A DNA stretch of 64,000 nt from positions 124,001 to 188,000 of the forward strand of contig JBBDLF010000001.1 in assembly GCA_040879025.1 (NCBI GenBank), in the 5' to 3' direction. Origin of the DNA: JBBDLF01 sp040879025. Lineage in GTDB: Bacteria > Pseudomonadota > Gammaproteobacteria > Pseudomonadales > Pseudohongiellaceae. The notes under the pieces are model-generated. The model did not search any database. It was not told the origin of the DNA and saw only the letters and a list, made by a program, of their open reading frames with translations. Shown in pieces: positions 8,886 through 18,539 of the stretch. The first letter of the stretch is position 1, and every line of letters starts with the position of its first letter. The position numbers and the translations under genes are program-made.

Positions 8886-10637
8886 ATGAACGTCAGTATC
8901 CGTCGTCGCGAGGATGGCAGTGAAGTCAAATTCAGCGATTCCCTGCATCCGTTACTGCAGCGCATCTATCGCCAGCGCGATATCAGCCACGCCGACGAAC
9001 TGGTTCTCTCTCTTGACAAATTGCTGCCGCCCGATTCTATGAAGGGGCTGGACCAGGCAATTGAATTGCTCTGGAATTTATTGCGGGACCAGGGCAGGGT
9101 GCTGATCGTTTCGGATTTCGACGCCGATGGCGCCACCAGTTGCGCGCTGGTAGTCAGTGCATTGCGAAGCTTTGGGTTCAGTCACGTCGACTACATTGTC
9201 CCCAATCGTTTTGATTACGGTTACGGACTGACATCCGACATCGTCGCGCTGGCAAGCACCAGGTCACCAGGGCTGATCATTACAGTTGATAACGGCATTT
9301 CCAGTGTCGAGGGCGTTGCCGCGGCACAGGCGGCTGGAATCAAGGTGCTGGTGACCGACCATCATCTTCCTGGATCCGTCGTACCGTCAGCCGATGCGAT
9401 AGTCAATCCCAACCAGACCGGGTGCGAATTTCCCAGCAAGGCGCTGGCCGGTGTCGGAGTAGCGTTCTATCTGATGCTGGCATTCCGTCGCTGGTTGCGT
9501 GAAGCCGGCTGGTTTGAGAAGAAAGGATTGGCCGAGCCCGTCCTGGCAGATTTACTGGATCTGGTCGCGTTGGGCACCGTGGCCGACGTTGTCCCACTCG
9601 ATTATAACAACCGTATTCTGGTAAACGAAGGATTGAAAAGAATGCGTGCCGGCCGCGTCAGACCAGGTATTCTGGCTCTGTTGCAAGTGAGTGGAAGAAA
9701 CGTCCGGACATTGCTGTCCAGCGATCTCGGATTCGCCGTGGGACCACGCCTGAATGCCGCAGGAAGGCTGGATGATATGGCAACAGGCATTGAGTGCTTG
9801 CTGGCACAGGACGCCGATGCTGCGTATGAACTCGCCCGCCTGCTGGATTCCTTGAACAAGGATCGCAAGCTGATTGAATCGGACATGCGGGAACAGGCCT
9901 TTGCCGCGCTGGACCGCGTAAAGCTGGACGAGAATGAAGTCGCTGCCGGTATTTGCGTCTACGACTGTGACTGGCACCAGGGTGTTGTCGGTATTCTGGC
10001 CTCGCGCATCAAGGACCGTTATCACCGGCCCGTGATCGCCTTTGCGGACGCCAACGGCACCCAGAATAATGAACCGGCGGAGCTGAAGGGGTCGGCGCGC
10101 TCCATTCCCGGTTTCCACATTCGTGACGCACTGGAGGCCATATCGACCCAGCACCCTGGGCTGCTCACCCGTTTTGGCGGGCACGCGATGGCCGCGGGAC
10201 TGAGTCTGCAACATTCCAGACTGGAACAATTCACACGCTGTTTTGAACAGGAAGCGGCGCGACGCCTCAGTGCAGACCAGTTGCAGGCGAAGATTGTCAC
10301 CGACGGCGAGATTGAGGCGGTGCATTTGACTCTGGCCACGGCCAGGGAAGTCTTGTCCGCGGGACCGTGGGGTCAGGGCTTCCCGGAGCCGGTGTTCGAC
10401 GGGATTTTCACTGTGACAGATCAGCGACTGGTGGGGGGAAAGCATCTTAAACTGGTGGTCTCCCCGGAGGGGCTTCGTCTGGATATCGAGGCCATTGCGT
10501 TTAACATTGACCTGGCGCTGTGGCCCTGCGATGCCGAACAGGTTCACCTGGTCTATCGCCTCGATATCAACGAATATCGGGGTCACAGCAAGCTGCAGTT
10601 GATGGTGGAACATATAACACTTGCCGTAACTGTATGA
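8886..10637 (+). CDS. recJ: Single-stranded-DNA-specific exonuclease RecJ
   Basis: RecJ degrades single-stranded DNA 5' to 3' in recombination and mismatch repair. The 583-residue protein has the DHH phosphoesterase motifs SDFDADGATSCALV, TVDNGISS and VTDHHLPGSVVP, the DHHA1 region with GPRLNAAGRL and LASRIKDRYHRPVIAF, FGGHAMAAGLS, and a C-terminal OB-like region. The ATG at 8886 has AACAGG five bases upstream and is preferred over a GTG two codons earlier. It follows thrC by 68 bases, as in Pseudomonas, where recJ also sits after thrC. Confidence 0.96.
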   Translation: MNVSIRRREDGSEVKFSDSLHPLLQRIYRQRDISHADELVLSLDKLLPPDSMKGLDQAIELLWNLLRDQGRVLIVSDFDADGATSCALVVSALRSFGFSHVDYIVPNRFDYGYGLTSDIVALASTRSPGLIITVDNGISSVEGVAAAQAAGIKVLVTDHHLPGSVVPSADAIVNPNQTGCEFPSKALAGVGVAFYLMLAFRRWLREAGWFEKKGLAEPVLADLLDLVALGTVADVVPLDYNNRILVNEGLKRMRAGRVRPGILALLQVSGRNVRTLLSSDLGFAVGPRLNAAGRLDDMATGIECLLAQDADAAYELARLLDSLNKDRKLIESDMREQAFAALDRVKLDENEVAAGICVYDCDWHQGVVGILASRIKDRYHRPVIAFADANGTQNNEPAELKGSARSIPGFHIRDALEAISTQHPGLLTRFGGHAMAAGLSLQHSRLEQFTRCFEQEAARRLSADQLQAKIVTDGEIEAVHLTLATAREVLSAGPWGQGFPEPVFDGIFTVTDQRLVGGKHLKLVVSPEGLRLDIEAIAFNIDLALWPCDAEQVHLVYRLDINEYRGHSKLQLMVEHITLAVTV

Positions 10638-10846
10638 AATATCCGGGATTCAGGTCCTATCAGAGTAGTGGCCCGGAAAACGTAAAGAGCATCCCGGCCA
10701 TAACATCGGATTCCGCTTTTTCCAAGCGATATCAACAACATCGCCTACGGAAAATGTTACTGTTTGGCACAAAATCCAGCACCGCTCAGGCCTGTTTGCA
10801 GGCTAGAATAAGTAACCGGACAAGAATGTTCGGGTGGAGAGGATGA

Positions 10847-13783
10847 ATGCGTGTGTTTCTGATCAGGATTCTGGGTCTCGCGGCGGCACTGGCGTGTTTG
10901 CCGATTCAGGCCAATGTTCTGGAAACCGATCAGATTGAAGTGGAGTTGATCGCTGAGACCACCAATGTGGTCCCTGGCGAAACGCTGTGGCTGGCAATAC
11001 GACTGGACCCGATTGAGCACTGGCACACCTACTGGAAGTTTGGCGGCGATAGTGGCGAAGCAACCCGCGCTGTGGACTGGCGGTTGCCCGAGGGAGCCGA
11101 GGCGGGAGAGATTATCTGGCCCATGCCGGAATGGACCCCGTTTCCCGGTTCAAATCTGGTCACATTTACTTATGAACGGGAAGTTTTCCTGCCGCTTCCG
11201 GTGAGTGTACCCGCTTCCTTTGACGGCGACACCTTTTCCCTCAGCACAACCATCGAATGGCAGGTCTGCGATGAAATCTGCATTCCCGGAGACGGTGAAT
11301 TCAGCCTGACCTTGCCGGTGGGCACCCAGGCTCAGCCTGACCCTGTCTGGCAGGACGCCTTCACTGAAGCGCGAGCCAGCGTACCCCGGGTGGACCCGGA
11401 ACTGATTGCCCGCTTTAACACGCATGATGAAAAGATCAATGTGATGGTGGAAGCGCCGGACGACCGCTTCGCCGGTGCCGACAACGCCTACTTTTTTCCT
11501 GACCAGCGCTACATCATGCAATATGCTCCGCTGCGCGAAGTCATGCTGGAAGATGACCGTGTGCAGGTCACTACCGCAGCGCATCGCCGTTTCACCAACG
11601 ACATGGACGCGATACACGGTGTGATCGCCGTGGTGGATGATGAAGGCAATTGGCAATCGTATGAAGTGAACCCCCAAATTACGTCGATCGCCTGGGATGA
11701 AAGCATTGAGGTGGAACTCATCGCCGAGACCACCAACGCGGTCCCCGGTGAAACCCTGTGGCTGGCTTTGCGTCTGAATGCCGCTGCAGGCTGGCACACC
11801 TACTGGAAGGCCGCCGGTGACAGCGGTGAGCCGACGGAATTGACGGATTGGGCGGCACCGGACGGTACCGAAATCGGCGCTATCCAATGGCCCGCGCCGC
11901 ACTGGTTGCCGTTTCCGGGATCCGATCTGGTCAATTATGGTTATGAAGGGCAGGTGGTGTTGCCGATTCCGGTACAGGTGCCGGCGAATCTTGAGGCCGA
12001 TAATTTTACCGTGTCCACATTGGCGAAGTGGTACGTATGTGAATTGATTTGTATTCCCGGGGAGCACCGCCTTGAGTTAACCTTGCCGACCGCTCCGGCA
12101 CCGGAACTGGACGCGGCACAGGCGCCACTTTTCGATGAAACGCGCTCGCGGTTTCCAATCACCGATCATAACATCCAGTCGTTGATAGCTGTGGCGGGAG
12201 AGCGCGTGAGCCTCGGCTTCGAATCGCCCGAGCAAGTGTTTGCCGGGGTGACGGATGCGTACTTTTTCCCGGATAGACGTCGGATAATCGCCAACGGACC
12301 GCTGCGGGATATTTCCATTCAGCCAGGCCTGTTGCAGATAACCCATGAACAGCCGCGCCGGATGTTAACCGATCTCAGTGACGTCTATGGTGTGCTGGTC
12401 GTGGAGGATGCATCAGGCGACCGTACAGCCTATGAATTCGTCAACCCTGCGGCCAACGCAATCACTTCCACAATCACCCCGTTTGCCGCTTCCGCCGAGG
12501 ATGGAGGCAGCGGCGCAGGCCCGCTGAACGCAGACAGTCTGTTACTTTTTATGCTTGCGGCGCTGGCTGGCGGTATCATTCTCAATCTGATGCCCTGTGT
12601 GTTCCCCGTTCTGTCCCTGAAGGCTCTGAGTCTTGTCAACAATGCCGGTGCGACCCGGTCGCGGCAACGACTTGACGGCCTGGTCTATGCCGCTGGTGTC
12701 ATCGCGGCATTCCTGGTGCTGGCCACCATTCTTGTTGCGCTGCGGGCTGGCGGCGAAATGGTCGGCTGGGCGTTTCAATTGCAGGAGCCGTGGTTTGTTG
12801 CGCTGTTGATCTATCTGTTTTTCCTGATGGCCTTGAGCTTGTCCGGCGTGTTTGAATTCGGAACCGGTTTGACAAATATCGGAGGCGGTCTGACCCGGCA
12901 GGAAGGTCATCCCTATCGCAGTTCTTTCTTCACCGGCGTGCTGGCCACTGTGGTGGCCAGTCCCTGTACGGCTCCTTTTATGGGACCCGCCTTGGGTTTT
13001 GCACTGACGCAACCCTGGATCGTGGCGATGCTGGTTTTCATTGCACTGGGTCTGGGCATGGCGTTGCCGATTCTGTTGCTTTCGTTCATGCCATTGCTTT
13101 CCCATTATCTGCCGAAGCCCGGTTCATGGATGGTAACCTTCCGGCAGTTCCTGGCATTCCCTCTGTACGCCACCGCGGCGTGGCTGCTGTGGGTGCTGGG
13201 GATACAGGTCGGGGTTAACGGCATGGCGCTGGTGGCGGGGTCCTTGGTATTGCTCGCCCTGGCGTGCTGGCTCTATCAGAAACGTCATACCGCCAGCCGC
13301 GGTTGGCGTACTGCCAATGCGGCAATCGCCGTGATCAGTCTTGTCACCGCGCTGTACGTGCTGCAAACTCCTTTGATGCAGCCTCAGGAAATGTCAGTGA
13401 CCGGGGCGGTCGAAGAGGATGGAAGCGGCGAATCCGGACGTAACGTCGAAGCGTTCAGCGCGGTGCGATTGCAGCAATTGCGCGATGAAGGGCGTCCGGT
13501 TTTTGTTAACATGACGGCGGCATGGTGTATTACCTGCCTGGCCAATGAACAAACAACGCTGGGCTCACAGCGCGTTCAGAACGCGATGCGTGAACAGGGT
13601 ATCACTTATCTGAAGGGTGACTGGACCAACGAGGACCCCGAGATCACGGCGATACTGAACCGGTATGACCGGCCTTCGGTGCCTCTGTATCTGCTCTATC
13701 CGGCAGACCGGGGAAGCGAGCCGCTGATTCTGCCCCAAATACTGACGCCGTCAATTATGGTTGAAGCGTTCCAGAAAATATGA
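10847..13783 (+). CDS. DsbD/ScsB-like membrane thiol:disulfide reductase with duplicated periplasmic unit
   Basis: The 978-residue protein would pass electrons from cytoplasmic thioredoxin across the membrane to periplasmic partners such as DsbC. After a signal peptide, the N-terminal part is two copies of one unit (about residues 24-275 and 283-540): each starts VELIAETTN.VPGETLWLA, has WHTYWK and a CxxxCIPG motif (cysteines 141/145 and 398/402), and ends in YFFPD..R and LRD/E regions. The membrane domain (about 560-840) has MPCVFPVLSLKALSL (Cys584) and SPCTAPFMGPALGFAL (Cys707). A thioredoxin-like tail carries WCITC (894/897). One periplasmic unit is usual, so the protein is about 260 residues longer than expected. 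The start has GGAGAGGA four bases upstream. Confidence 0.9.
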   Translation: MRVFLIRILGLAAALACLPIQANVLETDQIEVELIAETTNVVPGETLWLAIRLDPIEHWHTYWKFGGDSGEATRAVDWRLPEGAEAGEIIWPMPEWTPFPGSNLVTFTYEREVFLPLPVSVPASFDGDTFSLSTTIEWQVCDEICIPGDGEFSLTLPVGTQAQPDPVWQDAFTEARASVPRVDPELIARFNTHDEKINVMVEAPDDRFAGADNAYFFPDQRYIMQYAPLREVMLEDDRVQVTTAAHRRFTNDMDAIHGVIAVVDDEGNWQSYEVNPQITSIAWDESIEVELIAETTNAVPGETLWLALRLNAAAGWHTYWKAAGDSGEPTELTDWAAPDGTEIGAIQWPAPHWLPFPGSDLVNYGYEGQVVLPIPVQVPANLEADNFTVSTLAKWYVCELICIPGEHRLELTLPTAPAPELDAAQAPLFDETRSRFPITDHNIQSLIAVAGERVSLGFESPEQVFAGVTDAYFFPDRRRIIANGPLRDISIQPGLLQITHEQPRRMLTDLSDVYGVLVVEDASGDRTAYEFVNPAANAITSTITPFAASAEDGGSGAGPLNADSLLLFMLAALAGGIILNLMPCVFPVLSLKALSLVNNAGATRSRQRLDGLVYAAGVIAAFLVLATILVALRAGGEMVGWAFQLQEPWFVALLIYLFFLMALSLSGVFEFGTGLTNIGGGLTRQEGHPYRSSFFTGVLATVVASPCTAPFMGPALGFALTQPWIVAMLVFIALGLGMALPILLLSFMPLLSHYLPKPGSWMVTFRQFLAFPLYATAAWLLWVLGIQVGVNGMALVAGSLVLLALACWLYQKRHTASRGWRTANAAIAVISLVTALYVLQTPLMQPQEMSVTGAVEEDGSGESGRNVEAFSAVRLQQLRDEGRPVFVNMTAAWCITCLANEQTTLGSQRVQNAMREQGITYLKGDWTNEDPEITAILNRYDRPSVPLYLLYPADRGSEPLILPQILTPSIMVEAFQKI

Positions 13784-13823
13784 CTATTGTCTCATATCAC
13801 CGCTCGGTGCTGATCACCGGCCC

Positions 13824-14900
13824 ATGACGAACGCGATGCAAAAGCAAAACTCAATACTTTCTTTCGGGGCATTACTGCTGCTCGTTTCAATATCCCCTGT
13901 CGGTAACGCCGCTGAAGGTCCCGCGTCCAATACCGATATCGCCCCGCAATTTACCTCCGCCCACGAGGCAGCATTGAGACTTCCCAGAATCCACAGCTTG
14001 CTCATTTCACAGGGCGGAGAACTGATTTTCGAAGAGTATTACAACGGCCGCGACCGGTGGCAGCCGGACAACATGAAATCGGCGTCGAAAAGCGTCATTT
14101 CCGCCTTGATGGGTATCGCTATCGACCAGGGTCATGTCGAAGGTGTGAACCAGCCCATTGTGGATTTTTTCCCGGAACTGCTTTCCGGCGAAGCCAACGC
14201 CGCCAAGCGGGCGATCACCATAGAAGATCTGTTGACGATGCAGGCCGGACTGGAATCAACCAGCAACCGGAACTACGGCCGTTGGGTGATCAGTGACAAC
14301 TGGGTGCAGTTTGCCTTGCAGCAATCACTGGTTTCGGAACCGGGAACGGACATGATTTACAGCACCGGCAGCACCCATCTGCTGTCGGCGATTATCGCCA
14401 GGGCCAGCGGTATGAGTACCCGCGAATTCACCCAGCAAAGCCTGGCTTCGCCACTGGGTTTCAATCTGGCTTACTGGAGTCAGGATCCTCAGGGTGTTTA
14501 TTTTGGGGGTAACGATCTCGAGATGAGGCCGCGCGACATGCTCGCCTTTGGACAGCTCTACCTGAACAAAGGTGCCTATCAGGGAGAGCGTATTCTGCAG
14601 GAGAACTGGGTATCGCGGTCCCACATGCCTCACGCGGTTTCACCCAGGGGGCAGGGGCGATTCTACGGCTATGGCTGGTGGCTGCGTGATCTTGCCGACA
14701 TGCTGATACCCGTCGCCTGGGGCTTTGGGGGTCAACTGATCTTTGTGGTTGAAGAGTTCGATATGGTGATCGTGGCGACTTCGAACAGTAACCCGGGAAC
14801 TGAGCGCCGCGGTCATTTGCGGCGCCTTTACGACCTGGTGGAAGAGCAGATTCTGCGGCGGTTGCAGGCGGACCATCCAGAGTTTGCCGCTTCCCGATAG
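13824..14900 (+). CDS. Exported serine hydrolase, beta-lactamase/penicillin-binding (class C) family
   Basis: The protein of about 358 residues has a signal peptide (LSFGALLLLVSISPVGNAAEG) and the serine beta-lactamase fold. SASK (residues 86-89, in MKSASKSVISALMGIAI) is the SxxK nucleophile motif and YSTGSTHLL is the second motif; FGGQLIFV near the end fits the third strand, replacing KTG. Such proteins include esterases, D-aminopeptidases and peptidoglycan hydrolases; true resistance activity is unlikely but substrate is unknown. I chose ATG 13824 because the longer frame would run into the end of the dsbD-like gene. A second ATG lies at 13836. It is the last plus-strand gene before a convergent minus-strand operon. 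Confidence 0.85.
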   Translation: MTNAMQKQNSILSFGALLLLVSISPVGNAAEGPASNTDIAPQFTSAHEAALRLPRIHSLLISQGGELIFEEYYNGRDRWQPDNMKSASKSVISALMGIAIDQGHVEGVNQPIVDFFPELLSGEANAAKRAITIEDLLTMQAGLESTSNRNYGRWVISDNWVQFALQQSLVSEPGTDMIYSTGSTHLLSAIIARASGMSTREFTQQSLASPLGFNLAYWSQDPQGVYFGGNDLEMRPRDMLAFGQLYLNKGAYQGERILQENWVSRSHMPHAVSPRGQGRFYGYGWWLRDLADMLIPVAWGFGGQLIFVVEEFDMVIVATSNSNPGTERRGHLRRLYDLVEEQILRRLQADHPEFAASR

Positions 14901-14990
14901 TCCCGCCACAAAACAGCAATCAACTCTTGTATTCGGACGCGATCAGCCTGTCCGGAACAGCGGGCTGTATCAGTGTATCAGGCGGACAGA

Positions 14991-15680
14991 TCAGTCAACC
15001 AGGTAGTATTCGATCTTGAGCTTGTGCAGTTCGATGACGTCATGATTTTGCAGTTTCACCGAGCGCGAACCGATATTATCGCCATTCACTTTCAGTGAAG
15101 AGGACTCCTCCGCGCGTTCAAGCGATACAATAAAGTGGCCATCGGGGCGCTTGCTGATCATGACCACCTGAACGCCGGGCTTGCCAAGGCGGATGGACGG
15201 TTTTTCCAGCGCCATTTCCTTGCCGGCATTCTTGCCATTGAGAATCTGCAGCCTCGCCGTTTTATTGAACACCTGACCGGCTTCGCGGGGCTTGGTGTTT
15301 TGCGTATTGGGTACCTGCGCCGGGGCGGGAGAAGGCCTGCGGATAATAACCGTTTTGTCGCTGTCGTCGGCTTCGGTAGTGGTGGATTTGCCTTCCCGGA
15401 TATAGCGCAGTTCATGTTTGCCAATCAGAATGATGTCACCGTTTTTCAACGCGTGCTTGTCGATACTCTTGCCATTGACATAGGTACCATTGGTGCTGTC
15501 CAGGTCTTCGAGAAACGAATCCTCAAAGATGGTGAGCAGCTTGGCATGGTGGCCGCTGACCGCCAGATTGTCGATGCGGATATCATTGTCTTCCTTCCGC
15601 CCGATAGTCATGACTTCCTTGTCGAGAGGAAATTCGCCGATTTTGGTTGCGTTAAAGCTGAATTCGAGTTTAGCGGGCAT
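14991..15680 (-). CDS. FHA-domain protein
   Basis: This 229-residue soluble protein begins with a forkhead-associated domain: MTIGRKEDNDIRIDNLAVSGHHAKL, then LEDLDSTNGTYVNGKSIDKHALKNGDIILIG, with the RK, SGHH and NGTYVNG residues that contact phosphothreonine. A proline/threonine-rich linker follows (residues about 105-140). The second half (IRLGKPGVQVVMISKRPDGHFIVSLE...LKVNGDNIGSRSVKLQNHDVIELHKLKIEY) resembles a second, degenerate FHA fold without the phosphopeptide motif. It is the last gene of the kinase-phosphatase-FHA operon, 11 bases after the phosphatase, and is likely a reader of the kinase's phosphorylation. Confidence 0.9.
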   Translation of the reverse strand: MPAKLEFSFNATKIGEFPLDKEVMTIGRKEDNDIRIDNLAVSGHHAKLLTIFEDSFLEDLDSTNGTYVNGKSIDKHALKNGDIILIGKHELRYIREGKSTTTEADDSDKTVIIRRPSPAPAQVPNTQNTKPREAGQVFNKTARLQILNGKNAGKEMALEKPSIRLGKPGVQVVMISKRPDGHFIVSLERAEESSSLKVNGDNIGSRSVKLQNHDVIELHKLKIEYYLVD

Positions 15681-15691
15681 ATGAACTCTTG

Positions 15692-16468
15692 TTAGATCGT
15701 TGGCGGCCGGTCTGCCGACTGTCTTATCAGAATGACGGAAATATTGTCTTTGCCTCCGTGCCGGTTTGCAAGGTCCACCAGATTTTTCGCCTTGTTCTCC
15801 AGGCCGGCTGAGGCGTCCCCCAGAACTTCCGCAATGACCCCGTCACTCAACATGTCTGTGAGGCCGTCCGAGCAAAGCAGAAGCAGGTCATTCTCCTCTA
15901 CCTCGTGTTCAATGGTATCCACTTCAACCTCCCTGCCTGCGCCAAGAGCGCGTGTCACCACATGCTTTACTGAAGCGGAGCGGGCTTCATCCTCTGTATA
16001 GAATCCTTTATCGACCAAATCCTGAATAAGACTATGATCCTTGGTAATTCTTTTAAGTTCTTGATTTCTAAATAAGTATACCCGGGAATCGCCGACATGG
16101 CCGACATACAATCGGGATTCAAGGAGAATTGCCGCAACCAGGGTGGTTCCCATCCCTTTGTGTGAGGTATTGGCGGTGGCCGCCTCAAATATCCGGGCGT
16201 TACTGTTGGAAATTGTATTGGAGACAAACTCCAATAACTGAGACCCAGTTATCGAACCGGCATTTTTGCCGGCAATCAGCTTCTGAAGGCCCCGCAGTAC
16301 GCTGTCGACAGCGATTTTACTCGCCACTTCTCCCGCCTGGTGGCCGCCCATGCCATCCGCCAGTACGGCAATACCATATTCGCGGCTGTAGCCGATACAG
16401 TCTTCGTTTTGTTCACGGTTAAGACCGGGATCGGTCAATGCCGCGATTTCCGCAGGGAGACGCGACAT
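15692..16468 (-). CDS. PP2C-family protein phosphatase
   Basis: The 258-residue protein has the metal-dependent Ser/Thr phosphatase signatures: TDPGLNREQNEDCIGY, LADGMGGHQAGEVASKIAVD (the DGMGGH metal site), GTTLVAAIL, YVGHVGDSRVYLFR, TKDHSLIQDLV, VTRALGAG, LLCSDGLTD and HGGKDNISVILIR. All expected acidic ligands appear present. The ATG at 16468 overlaps the kinase stop codon (TGATG), so it is translationally coupled. It is best read as the reversing enzyme for the upstream kinase. The same trio occurs with type VI secretion loci in some bacteria, but no T6SS genes are seen here. Confidence 0.95.
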   Translation of the reverse strand: MSRLPAEIAALTDPGLNREQNEDCIGYSREYGIAVLADGMGGHQAGEVASKIAVDSVLRGLQKLIAGKNAGSITGSQLLEFVSNTISNSNARIFEAATANTSHKGMGTTLVAAILLESRLYVGHVGDSRVYLFRNQELKRITKDHSLIQDLVDKGFYTEDEARSASVKHVVTRALGAGREVEVDTIEHEVEENDLLLLCSDGLTDMLSDGVIAEVLGDASAGLENKAKNLVDLANRHGGKDNISVILIRQSADRPPTI

Positions 16469-18348
16469 CAATTCACCCCGAAAAGCATGGCGAGCGCATC
16501 GGCAAGGATCTGGGAAAGGTCATGACCGACACTGCGCTGTCCGGCGGAAAAGAGCATGTAGTGCGAAAAAACCAGAAGGAGAAGGATAAACAGTTTATAC
16601 GTTCGGCCGTCCACTTTGCCGGTGGTCTCCACTGGAGTGACGTCCTCAGTCATTTCAAACTCGCTGGGCGACTCGGGCATCTTCGGCACTTCGGACGATT
16701 CCGTGGCGTCAGCCTCGTGGTTGTCCGCCGTTTCCACCTCAACAGCGGCGTTCGCCCCTATTTTACTTTGATTGCCAGGCGCCGCGGGCTTCTCCAAGAC
16801 CACTGTTTTATTGCTGCGGTTGCCATGATTCTCGAAAATATCCACCGCGCGCCGCAAGGCATCGGGATGGCGGCTCTCAGGAACGGTGGAGAGCATGTTC
16901 TTGATCAGTTCCTGCACGTCATCGGGCAGCTTGGTGAACAAGGTGCGAACCACGAACTGGTCGTCGGACTGACGTCGCGGCAGGCTGCCGGTGAAAAGTT
17001 GATAGAGGATGACTCCGGTGGAATAGATATCCGCGGCTTCGCTGCGGTCTTCGCCGGCGAGACTGTAATAGTGGGCATTTTCCACGTCAGTGACGTCATC
17101 CATCAATGCGAAATCAGTCAGTTTCACCTCGCCGTTATCGTCAAACAGTACATGGGTGGGACGAAGATGGCCGTGGATAATACCGTTCTCATGAGCGAAG
17201 ATCAGACCCTGGCAAATGCCCGCGGCGATGCGCAGGGTTTCCTGCCATGTCAACTGAAACGCAAGCTTGTCCTGGAGTGTGCCGCCGCTCAGATATTCCT
17301 GCACCAGAATAAAAAACTGCTGGTTTCTGGAGATGGCGTGAGTCCTTGCGATATTGGCCTGCGAGAGCGAGGCAAGTATGCTGTTCTGTTCGAAGCCGGT
17401 GGACGTGTTGTATTTTTTCTTGATGATCAAAAGCTCGTGTTTTTCTTTCTGCAGATACAGATAGACCGCGCCGAATTTGTCCTCTCTCAGAATGTCCAGC
17501 AACTGGAAGCGGGATTTGATTTTCGGGATGCCCTGGGCGGCACGTTGTTTCTGTTCATCCTTGATATGGGCACCCTGGAGAATGCTAAGCAGATCGGTCT
17601 TCAGTTCCTCCGCTGAGGCAGGTCGGTCTTCCGGATCGGTATTCAGGCATTTCAGGATTTGCTGATCCAGTTTGTCGGACACCTGCGGATTGAGCCGTGA
17701 AGGTTCCGGAAAGTGCCCGACCGGTATCTTGCCGGTGAACAGTTCGTACATCAGCACCCCGACCGAGTACAGGTCGCTCTGCGCCGTGACATTCTCCGCC
17801 GACTGCTGTTGCTCGGGGGACATGTAGTTATAGGTTCCCATCACCACGCCGGTGCTGGTGCGGTCGATCATCTTCGCCTTGTCTTCATAGAACTGGGCGA
17901 TACCGAAGTCCAATACCTTGATATTGTTGTCGGCATCGACAAGAATATTGTCGGGTTTGATGTCGCGGTGGATGACGTTGTTTTTGTGCGCGTAGGACAG
18001 CGCCTTGAGCAACTGGATGATAATGTCAATTTTTTTCTGGTGATCCAGCTTGTTGTTATCCAGAGCTGATCCCAGGTCGACACCCTCCACAAACTCCATA
18101 ATAAAGTACGGCATGTCCTGTTCATTGATGCCGCGATCCATTACATGGATGATATTGGGGTGGGTAAGGCGTGCGATGATGTAGGATTCCCGCTCGAACC
18201 GCCTTCGCGCTTCCTCATGGTCCCCGAGATCCCGGGTCAGTACCTTGATGGCTACGGGGCGCTGCAGTGAATCCTGAATGCCGCGATAGACCAGCGCCAT
18301 ACCTCCTTCGCCGATCTTTTCAAAATTTGAATAGCCTTCCAGTTTCAT
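16468..18348 (-). CDS. Membrane Ser/Thr protein kinase with a second, degenerate kinase domain
   Basis: The 626-residue protein starts with an intact Hanks-type kinase: IGEGGMALVY (12-21), VAIK with Lys35, HRDIKPDN with Asp129, DFG at 147-149 and GTYNYMSPEQ. From about 282 to 510 a second kinase-like fold follows, recognisable by EYLSGGTLQDKL, GIIHGHLRPTHVLFD and KLTDFALMDD, and by ADIYSTGVILYQLFTG. Its catalytic aspartate is replaced (HGH at 392-394 instead of HRD), the following lysine is Arg, DFG is DFA and the glycine loop is LREDKFGAV; it is most likely a pseudokinase. One membrane segment (about 584-601) sits near the C-terminus with a short periplasmic tail, so both kinase domains are cytoplasmic. 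Confidence 0.93.
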   Translation of the reverse strand: MKLEGYSNFEKIGEGGMALVYRGIQDSLQRPVAIKVLTRDLGDHEEARRRFERESYIIARLTHPNIIHVMDRGINEQDMPYFIMEFVEGVDLGSALDNNKLDHQKKIDIIIQLLKALSYAHKNNVIHRDIKPDNILVDADNNIKVLDFGIAQFYEDKAKMIDRTSTGVVMGTYNYMSPEQQQSAENVTAQSDLYSVGVLMYELFTGKIPVGHFPEPSRLNPQVSDKLDQQILKCLNTDPEDRPASAEELKTDLLSILQGAHIKDEQKQRAAQGIPKIKSRFQLLDILREDKFGAVYLYLQKEKHELLIIKKKYNTSTGFEQNSILASLSQANIARTHAISRNQQFFILVQEYLSGGTLQDKLAFQLTWQETLRIAAGICQGLIFAHENGIIHGHLRPTHVLFDDNGEVKLTDFALMDDVTDVENAHYYSLAGEDRSEAADIYSTGVILYQLFTGSLPRRQSDDQFVVRTLFTKLPDDVQELIKNMLSTVPESRHPDALRRAVDIFENHGNRSNKTVVLEKPAAPGNQSKIGANAAVEVETADNHEADATESSEVPKMPESPSEFEMTEDVTPVETTGKVDGRTYKLFILLLLVFSHYMLFSAGQRSVGHDLSQILADALAMLFGVN

Positions 18349-18539
18349 GCCAGCTCAATACCAGGAATTGTGGCCGAGAGTGAGTTTAGCGTGCGGGATG
18401 CCGGCTCCAAGGGGAGTATGTCAGAAAATGTGATATTCTTCGCAAGATTTCTTGCCATGACGGCATCCTGAACCCTGGTCGTAACGGGTAGCGGCGCACC
18501 ATGGCGGTTCCATTGACCGACAGGTGTAATGACAGACCT

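Noticed and set aside
16438..17616. 392-codon open frame on the plus strand
   Set aside because: It lies antisense to the well-supported kinase gene, shows no family motif and is a by-product of GC-rich codon use.
14991..18348. Type VI secretion post-translational control locus
   Set aside because: Kinase, PP2C and FHA genes alone do not make a T6SS; no Tss genes flank them.
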